Below, in pieces: positions 1 through 3,804 of a stretch of 5,137 bases of DNA. The notes below the pieces were generated by a model that was not told the DNA's origin, did no database searches, and saw only the letters and a list, made by a program, of their open reading frames with translations. The number at the start of each line of letters is the position of its first letter. Position 1 is the stretch's first letter. The DNA is from Gemmatimonadaceae bacterium (GTDB lineage: Bacteria > Gemmatimonadota > Gemmatimonadetes > Gemmatimonadales > Gemmatimonadaceae). A program made the position numbers and the translations under genes. The DNA is taken from positions 1 through 5,137 of the forward strand of contig JADGQU010000218.1 of assembly GCA_017881545.1 (NCBI GenBank). Reading direction: 5' to 3'.

Positions 1-595
1 TCACCTTGTCGGGCTCGAGATCGACGAACTGGAGCTTCTCGCGCACGCGCGCCTCGATCTCGTCTTCGGTGAGAACGGTGTGCTCGCGCAACGGATACGC
101 GACGTTCTCGTAGACGCTCATGGAATCGAACAGCGCCGCGCCCTGGAAAACCATACCCATCTTCTGACGCACCTTGAGCGCATCGTCGAATGTGAGGCCG
201 ACGATGTCCTCGCCGTCGATGTATACGTTCCCTTTATCCGGAATGAGGAGCCGGAGCAACAGCTTGAGGATCGTCGACTTCCCGGTGCCCGATTCACCGA
301 CGACGACGACAGTCTCGCCCGCCTTGGCATCGAAGGAAACGTTTTCGAGGATCGGCTCGTCGAACGCCAGCGAGATGTTCTCGAGCGTGATGACCTGCTC
401 CGCTCCCTTTTTCGCGGTCTTGCCAGGTGCGCCTTCGGCGGCTTCCTCGGCCACCTCCTCCAGCTCGTTTCTGATCGCGGCGCGCACCCGTCCGGAGTCG
501 CGCGCGCGGCGGGGCATCGCGGTCTCGTCCTTCTCGCTCGGGTGGCGCCTCTCACCCTCGCCCTTGCCCTTGCGGCGATCTTCTTCGTCGGTCAT
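1..595 (-). CDS. mlaF: MlaF-type ABC transporter ATP-binding protein, partial (C-terminus beyond left edge)
   Basis: ATPase of an Mla/MCE lipid-transport ABC complex, expected on the inner face of the inner membrane with the MlaE permease next door. The 198 visible codons run open from an ATG at 595-593 to the edge. Residues 1-66 are a charged Glu/Lys/Arg/Ala-rich extension. The ABC fold begins near residue 67 (EQVITLENISLAFDEPIL). Walker A is GESGTGKST at 100-108. The Q-loop is at 148-165, with the MlaF-like string VFQGAALFDSMSVYENV followed by PLRE. The window ends before the signature, Walker B and H-loop. The start is chosen because its ATG overlaps the mlaE stop as ATGA, implying coupled translation; there is no clear Shine-Dalgarno. 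An alternative start at Met27 would shorten the unusual N-terminus. Family assignment rests on the Q-loop region and on the adjacent permease, and is strong. Whether the substrate is phospholipid is inferred from the family. Confidence 0.9.
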   Translation of the reverse strand, partial: MTDEEDRRKGKGEGERRHPSEKDETAMPRRARDSGRVRAAIRNELEEVAEEAAEGAPGKTAKKGAEQVITLENISLAFDEPILENVSFDAKAGETVVVVGESGTGKSTILKLLLRLLIPDKGNVYIDGEDIVGLTFDDALKVRQKMGMVFQGAALFDSMSVYENVAYPLREHTVLTEDEIEARVREKLQFVDLEPDKV

Positions 596-1359
596 GTCGG
601 GAACAGCGTGAGAATGATCTGTGTGAGGAAGTAATCGACGACCAGAATCAGAATGCTCGCCGTGACGACGGTGCGAGTGGTCGCGTTGCCGACGCCCTCG
701 GTTCCACCGGTGGTGTTCAATCCGTGGTAGCAGGCGACGAGCGAGATGATCCCGCCGAACACGAACGGCTTCGCGAGTCCCTGGATGAAATCGTTTGGGA
801 AATACTTAAGCGTGAACCCGCCCGAGAGTATTTGCTCGAACACCGTTCGCCAGTAGAGCGATGCGGGCTTGCCGAGGTAGAACTTGGCGATGACGCTGCC
901 GCCGAGGATTCCGACGAAATCGTTGATGACGGTCAGCACCGGCAGCATGATGAGACTTGCAAGCACTCGTGGCGTGACGAGTTTCTTGATTGGATCGGTG
1001 CCGAGTGTGTTGAGAGCGTCGATCTGCTCGGTCACGCGCATCGATCCGAGCTGCGCCGCGATTCCGGATCCGACGCGTCCGGCCACCATCAGTCCGGCCA
1101 GCACCGGGCCCAGCTCGCGAATCATCGAGCCGGCAATGAGCCGTCCGATGTAATCGGTCGCGCCGAACGTCGTGAGCTGCACCGCCGACTGGAGCGCCAG
1201 CACCATCCCGGTGAAGAAGCCGGTGAGGAGCACGATGCCGATCGATCCGACGCCGATCGCGTCCATCTGCTGAAAAAGATCGCCGGCGTAGAACGGCTTC
1301 ACGAAAATGAAGCCGACCGCCTTCCCCGCCAGAATGAAGAACTCCTGGAGGTTGTACAC
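592..1359 (-). CDS. mlaE: MlaE-family ABC transporter permease
   Basis: Inner-membrane permease of an Mla/MCE-type ABC transporter, which in characterised systems moves phospholipids between inner and outer membrane. It has 255 residues, close to the usual length of about 260. The family hallmark lies at 81-116: RELGPVLAGLMVAGRVGSG, then AAQLGSMRVTEQIDAL, the stretch around the coupling region. Hydrophobic segments are visible near 34-60, 82-100, 134-158, 197-212 and 232-252. The C-terminal TTGGTEGVGNATTRTVV (217-233) is also typical. The start is GTG; no ATG, GTG or TTG lies in frame between it and the stop codon at 1434-1432, and no good Shine-Dalgarno precedes it. The stop overlaps the mlaF ATG by 4 nt (ATGA). 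The order E then F differs from the F-E-D-C-B order of E. coli. An MCE-domain (MlaD) gene would be expected further left. A true start upstream of the GTG remains possible. Confidence 0.95.
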   Translation of the reverse strand: MYNLQEFFILAGKAVGFIFVKPFYAGDLFQQMDAIGVGSIGIVLLTGFFTGMVLALQSAVQLTTFGATDYIGRLIAGSMIRELGPVLAGLMVAGRVGSGIAAQLGSMRVTEQIDALNTLGTDPIKKLVTPRVLASLIMLPVLTVINDFVGILGGSVIAKFYLGKPASLYWRTVFEQILSGGFTLKYFPNDFIQGLAKPFVFGGIISLVACYHGLNTTGGTEGVGNATTRTVVTASILILVVDYFLTQIILTLFPT

Positions 1360-1412
1360 CCACCGCTTCGCCGAGTCGTTGAAACGTTCTAGGATCGGAT
1401 ACTCTTGGTCAT

Positions 1413-1429
1413 GGTACGCGGAGCGTATC
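1413..1429. promoter_or_regulatory. Imperfect palindrome upstream of mlaE, possible operator
   Basis: The 17-bp string GGTACGCGGAGCGTATC has perfect 5-bp arms (TACGC/GCGTA) around GGA, extended by one wobble and one more pair. It lies 54-70 bp upstream of the mlaE GTG, a reasonable place for a repressor or activator site. Function is inferred only from symmetry and position. Confidence 0.3.
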
Positions 1430-1431
1430 GC

Positions 1432-1488
1432 TTAACCCACTGGTCGGGCAAGGGGTCGCGGTTCCCCGCGTTGTTGGTAACGGGTTAA
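1432..1488. repeat. Nested inverted repeat: TTAACCC/GGGTTAA around a GC hairpin
   Basis: TTAACCC at 1432-1438 is exactly complementary to GGGTTAA at 1482-1488. Between them sits a hairpin with a 5-bp stem and 4-nt loop, CGCGG-TTCC-CCGCG (1457-1470). The paired 7-mers are about 50 bp apart, which would suit a dimeric regulator binding two sites or a looped transcript leader. No T-run follows the hairpin, so it is not a standard intrinsic terminator. Chance is a real possibility for arms this short. Confidence 0.3.
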
Positions 1489-1506
1489 TTTGGGGCGTAC
1501 CCCACG

Positions 1507-1526
1507 GCTAAGAAACTGCTAAGAAA
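1507..1526 (+). repeat. Two tandem GCTAAGAAA copies, 11-bp period
   Basis: GCTAAGAAA occurs at 1507-1515 and again at 1518-1526, separated by CT, so the copies lie one helical turn apart on the same DNA face. The pair ends 4 bp before the left foot of the large inverted repeat (1530). If the structured RNA starts near 1530, the second copy occupies the -10 region, although it matches TATAAT poorly. It could be a promoter-proximal binding site. Confidence 0.35.
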
Positions 1527-1529
1527 ATT

Positions 1530-1718
1530 GCAACTGAACGGGCGGGAGGCGCGAGTAGCGTAGGCGTCAGTTATTTAGTTCACGACGCCGGGACTTGCCT
1601 CTGCGGCGTTAAGGCACAGGCAGTTGCTTGTGTCATGACTTTACAGAGATAAGTCCCGGCGTAGTGAACTAACAAACTGGCACCTGTGCCCTCTGGCGCC
1701 TCCCGCCCGTTCTGTTGC
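1530..1718 (+). ncRNA. ssrS: 189-nt rod-shaped structured RNA, candidate 6S RNA
   Basis: Seen by hand-folding the plus strand. The closing stem pairs 1530-1552 with 1696-1718 (22 pairs, one U-U mismatch). The central region pairs 1553-1574 with 1673-1695, 22 and 23 nt. The upper stem pairs 1575-1596 with 1651-1672 (21 pairs, one G-A mismatch), then 1599-1603 with 1644-1648, 1610-1614 with 1639-1643, and 1615-1621 with 1626-1632, closed by loop AGTT, with two 6-nt bulges. The 3' side of the centre can form a small hairpin, GGCA-CCTG-TGCC (1679-1690). Length, a bubble starting about 24 nt from the 5' end, a long bulged upper arm and a 3'-side bubble hairpin all match 6S RNA, the global RNA-polymerase regulator. 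Against this, the two bubble strands can also pair fairly well (1558-1572 with 1675-1689, with mismatches and G-U pairs), so a continuous hairpin is possible. G-U pairs outnumber A-C mismatches about 6 to 3, which favours the plus strand. Alternatives are a MITE-like element or another structured RNA. Confidence 0.55.
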
Positions 1719-1729
1719 TCCTAGTAGGA
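1719..1729. repeat. 11-bp palindrome TCCTAGTAGGA after the structured RNA
   Basis: TCCTA-G-TAGGA abuts the right foot of the large inverted repeat and is followed by TTTAT. As RNA only a 3-bp stem with a 5-nt loop is possible, so it would be a weak terminator at best. As DNA it is a perfect odd palindrome 26 bp upstream of the kinase start and could be a protein-binding site. Confidence 0.25.
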
Positions 1730-1754
1730 TTTATCGTAACCACCCGAGTCAACC

Positions 1755-2768
1755 GTGATTGAGTCTATCTCCCGTGACCGACTAGTCGAGCTCCTGGAAG
1801 CCGGAGCCAATCAGCGCATCGCGATAATCGGCGACGCGATGCTTGACGTGTACCTGCGGGGCGATGTCGACCGCATCTCGCCTGAAGCGCCCGTGCCTGT
1901 CGTCCGGGTTCGCGACAAGGAGCTGGCCCTGGGCGGCGCGGCGAACGTCGCGCAGAACGTCTTCGCCATCGGCGCGCACTGCGATCTCGTGTGCGCGGTG
2001 GGCGACGACGCCGAAGGGCAGGTGATCAAGGCGATGCTGCGCGACATCGACTCCGACGGGCGGTCGGTCGTGACGATCGGGCGGCGGACGACCACCAAGA
2101 CGCGCGTCCTCGCGCGGTCGCAGCAGGTCGTCCGCTTCGACGAGGAGGAGGACGCCGACATCACCGGCGATGAAGTCGGGCGGCTGCTCGACGCGGCAGT
2201 GAGGGCGATCGACAACGCCGATGCTCTCGTGATCGAGGATTACAACAAGGGCGTGCTGACGCCGCTCCTCATCGCCCCAGTGATGGAGCAGGCGACCTCG
2301 CGCAACATTCCGGTGGTCGTCGATCCCAAGTACAGGAATTTCTTTGCGTACAAGGGCGCCACGATCTTCAAGCCCAACAAGCGAGAACTTGAGAGCGCCC
2401 TTGGAGCGGCAGTGGACATCGAGCACCCGGAGGCGCTCCCGGAGTCGATCAAGCGCCTGGGCGTCGAGCACCTGCTGCTCACCCTGGGCGAGGCGGGGAT
2501 GGCGCTGATCGCGGCCGACGGCGAAGTGGGACGAGTACCCACGACCGCGCGCGAGGTTTACGATGTAGTAGGCGCCGGTGACACCGTAACCGCGTACCTC
2601 GCGACGATGCTGGCGGCTGGGGCGACCCCGGCCGAGGCGGCGGTGATCGCCAACTTCGCCGCGGGCGTGGAGGTTGCTAAGCTTGGTGCCGCGACCGTGA
2701 CCATCGACGAAGTAGTCGAAGCCTACGATCTGTTTGCGGCAGCCGGCACCGCCGACGCGCCGGCGTAG
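1755..2768 (+). CDS. rfaE1: D-glycero-beta-D-manno-heptose-7-phosphate kinase, stand-alone
   Basis: Cytoplasmic PfkB/ribokinase-family sugar kinase that phosphorylates D-glycero-D-manno-heptose 7-phosphate to the 1,7-bisphosphate, a step towards ADP-heptose for the LPS inner core. Family landmarks over 337 residues: IIGDAMLDVYLRGDVDRISP (24-43) followed by EAPVPVV; LGGAANVAQNVF (59-70) in the sugar-binding N-terminal part; DYNKGVLTP (162-170); VDPKYRNFF (189-197) with FKPNKREL (205-212); and the PfkB signature DVVGAGDTVTAYL (270-282), whose Asp276 is the expected catalytic base. The length fits the kinase half only. The cytidylyltransferase domain fused in E. coli HldE is absent, so a separate hldC/rfaE2 should exist elsewhere. 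The start is GTG, the first start after an in-frame TAA at 1737-1739; no Shine-Dalgarno is evident. It is first gene of a probable operon, 25 nt before the next start. Confidence 0.93.
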   Translation: MIESISRDRLVELLEAGANQRIAIIGDAMLDVYLRGDVDRISPEAPVPVVRVRDKELALGGAANVAQNVFAIGAHCDLVCAVGDDAEGQVIKAMLRDIDSDGRSVVTIGRRTTTKTRVLARSQQVVRFDEEEDADITGDEVGRLLDAAVRAIDNADALVIEDYNKGVLTPLLIAPVMEQATSRNIPVVVDPKYRNFFAYKGATIFKPNKRELESALGAAVDIEHPEALPESIKRLGVEHLLLTLGEAGMALIAADGEVGRVPTTAREVYDVVGAGDTVTAYLATMLAAGATPAEAAVIANFAAGVEVAKLGAATVTIDEVVEAYDLFAAAGTADAPA

Positions 2769-2783
2769 CACCCATTTCCGATC

Positions 2784-2789
2784 GAGGAA
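2784..2789 (+). promoter_or_regulatory. Shine-Dalgarno that decides a TTG start
   Basis: GAGGAA lies 4 nt before TTG at 2794-2796. It is the only clear ribosome-binding site in the window. It supports the TTG start over the in-frame ATG at 2734, which lies inside the kinase gene and would put 20 polar residues ahead of the signal peptide. Confidence 0.7.
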
Positions 2790-2793
2790 CAGT

Positions 2794-3804
2794 TTGCAGC
2801 ACATAGGAAGAAGCTTGTTCGCGCTCGCGTTGTTCGCGGGCGCCGCAACCAACGTGTCGCTCGCGCAGGACTCCACCGGGCGCGCGCAGGACTCCACCGC
2901 GGCGGAATTTCTGCCCGGACTGCTAGTGACGAGCGGAATCGAGGGCGGACAGCCGCACACGTCGGTCGCGTCCCTGCCGAATGCCGGCTGCCCGCTCACT
3001 CCGGGTCAAGTCACGGCTGCGCGTAGTGGCGTCGGAGCTGCGTTCGTCGGCGGCAACGCCTACCTCTACCATTACTTCAAGAAGGCGTGGTGGTCGGGCA
3101 CCCGGGCTCCGCACTTTTTCTTTCGCGCCGACTGGGACCAGGAATTTCGCGACCAGGATAAGTTCGGGCACATGTTCGGCGGCTACCATCTCGCCCGAAT
3201 TGGCTACTCGGGATTGCGCGAGGCGTGTGTCGGTGAGAAGAAAGCGATCTTCTGGAGTGCGGCGTATGCGGCCGCATTTCAGCTTCAGATAGAGATCTTC
3301 GACGGACAGTTCGTCAAATACGGATTTTCCTACGCAGACATGATCGCCAATACCGCCGGCCAGACGTTGGCGGTGATGCAGGAGCTGCACCCATCGCTCC
3401 GGGCGATCAAGCCGACGGTGTCATATCACAAGACCCGTGCTCTGGCGAACACTGAGAACGGCCAGATTCCTGGAGAGCTACGCCCGTCGCTGGACTATTC
3501 GGGGCAGACCTATTGGTTCTCGGCGGACGTGAACCAGCTTCTCCCTGACGGTGCGAAACAGTACTGGCCCAGTTTCATCCGGTTCTCGGCGGGGCATTCG
3601 GTGACGGATTGGATCAATCCTGAGACCGGCGCGGCGCAGCGCGCCAGGCGGAAGATCATTCTGACGCTCGATTTCGATCCGGAGAAGCTGCCGGGGAATG
3701 CCCCGTGGTGGAGATCGGTCAAGCATACGCTCAGCTACTACCACTTCCCCGCTCCGGCGCTCGAGCTGACGCCCAAGCTGCATCTCTCGCCCTGGTACCG
3801 GTGA
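2794..3804 (+). CDS. Secreted DUF2279/YfiM-like protein
   Basis: An exported envelope protein of unknown biochemical function, 336 residues from a TTG start (see the GAGGAA site). Residues 1-24 form a Sec signal peptide: MQHIGRSLFALALFAG, then AATNVSLAQ. No lipobox Cys is visible. The mature N-terminus carries AQDST twice, seven residues apart. The conserved centre contains QDKFGHMFGGYHLARIGYSG, then FWSAAYAAAFQLQIEIFDGQ, then GFSYADMIANTAGQTL. These are the DKxGH, EIxDG and DxxAN-type motifs I associate with DUF2279 (E. coli YfiM is a short lipoprotein member). A following segment with YSGQTYWFSADVNQLLP and a strand-rich C-terminus ending HLSPWYR resemble the long Bacteroidetes-type members. 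It lies 25 nt after the kinase and overlaps the Wzi-like gene by 4 nt (GTGA), implying coexpression and a shared role at the outer membrane. Family call is from memory of motifs; function is not known. Confidence 0.8.
   Translation: MQHIGRSLFALALFAGAATNVSLAQDSTGRAQDSTAAEFLPGLLVTSGIEGGQPHTSVASLPNAGCPLTPGQVTAARSGVGAAFVGGNAYLYHYFKKAWWSGTRAPHFFFRADWDQEFRDQDKFGHMFGGYHLARIGYSGLREACVGEKKAIFWSAAYAAAFQLQIEIFDGQFVKYGFSYADMIANTAGQTLAVMQELHPSLRAIKPTVSYHKTRALANTENGQIPGELRPSLDYSGQTYWFSADVNQLLPDGAKQYWPSFIRFSAGHSVTDWINPETGAAQRARRKIILTLDFDPEKLPGNAPWWRSVKHTLSYYHFPAPALELTPKLHLSPWYR
2863..2899 (+). repeat. Direct repeat coding AQDST twice
   Basis: GCGCAGGACTCCACCG occurs at 2863-2878 and 2884-2899, identical over 16 bp with a 21-bp period. 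It encodes AQDSTGR then AQDSTAA just after the signal-peptide cleavage region. Identity at every codon position suggests a recent in-frame duplication in an unstructured linker. Confidence 0.8.

Larger units (their letters stand above)
1360..1754. other. Divergent intergenic region (395 bp)
   Basis: This gap separates the leftward mlaE-mlaF operon from the rightward kinase operon and should hold promoters for both. I find no convincing protein gene in it. It contains a 17-bp imperfect palindrome at 1413-1429, an inverted repeat TTAACCC/GGGTTAA enclosing a GC hairpin (1432-1488), a tandem GCTAAGAAA repeat (1507-1526), the large structured element 1530-1718, and an 11-bp palindrome at 1719-1729. 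No canonical sigma-70 promoter stands out in either direction. Confidence 0.85.

Noticed and set aside
80..634. Plus-strand open frame, and a minus-strand 118-555 frame, over mlaF
   Set aside because: Both are out of frame with the ABC ATPase, whose Walker A and Q-loop are clear in the frame starting at 595.
724..1392. 222-codon plus-strand open frame
   Set aside because: Antisense to mlaE, with low-complexity His/Arg/Glu composition and no domain; mlaE is unmistakable on the other strand.
1360..1530. Canonical sigma-70 promoters
   Set aside because: Pairs such as TTGCCC with GATACG on the minus strand match the consensus poorly, so I do not annotate them.
1530..1718. MITE or insertion-sequence remnant
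   Set aside because: The inverted repeat is MITE-sized, but I see no target-site duplication in the flanks, no transposase fragment, and symmetry extends through the whole element with RNA-like wobble pairs. Not fully excluded; a genome-wide copy count would decide.
1530..1729. Simple bidirectional intrinsic terminator
   Set aside because: The flanking genes diverge, so no terminator is needed there, the structure is far too long, and no T-run follows either foot.
2734..2793. ATG start at 2734 for the DUF2279-like protein
   Set aside because: It lies within the kinase gene, adds 20 polar residues ahead of a signal peptide and has no Shine-Dalgarno, whereas TTG at 2794 follows GAGGAA.
1782..2999. 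405-codon minus-strand open frame
   Set aside because: It lies antisense to the heptose kinase and is Arg/His/Asp-rich with no recognisable motif, while the plus strand gives a full PfkB protein. It is a GC-rich shadow frame.
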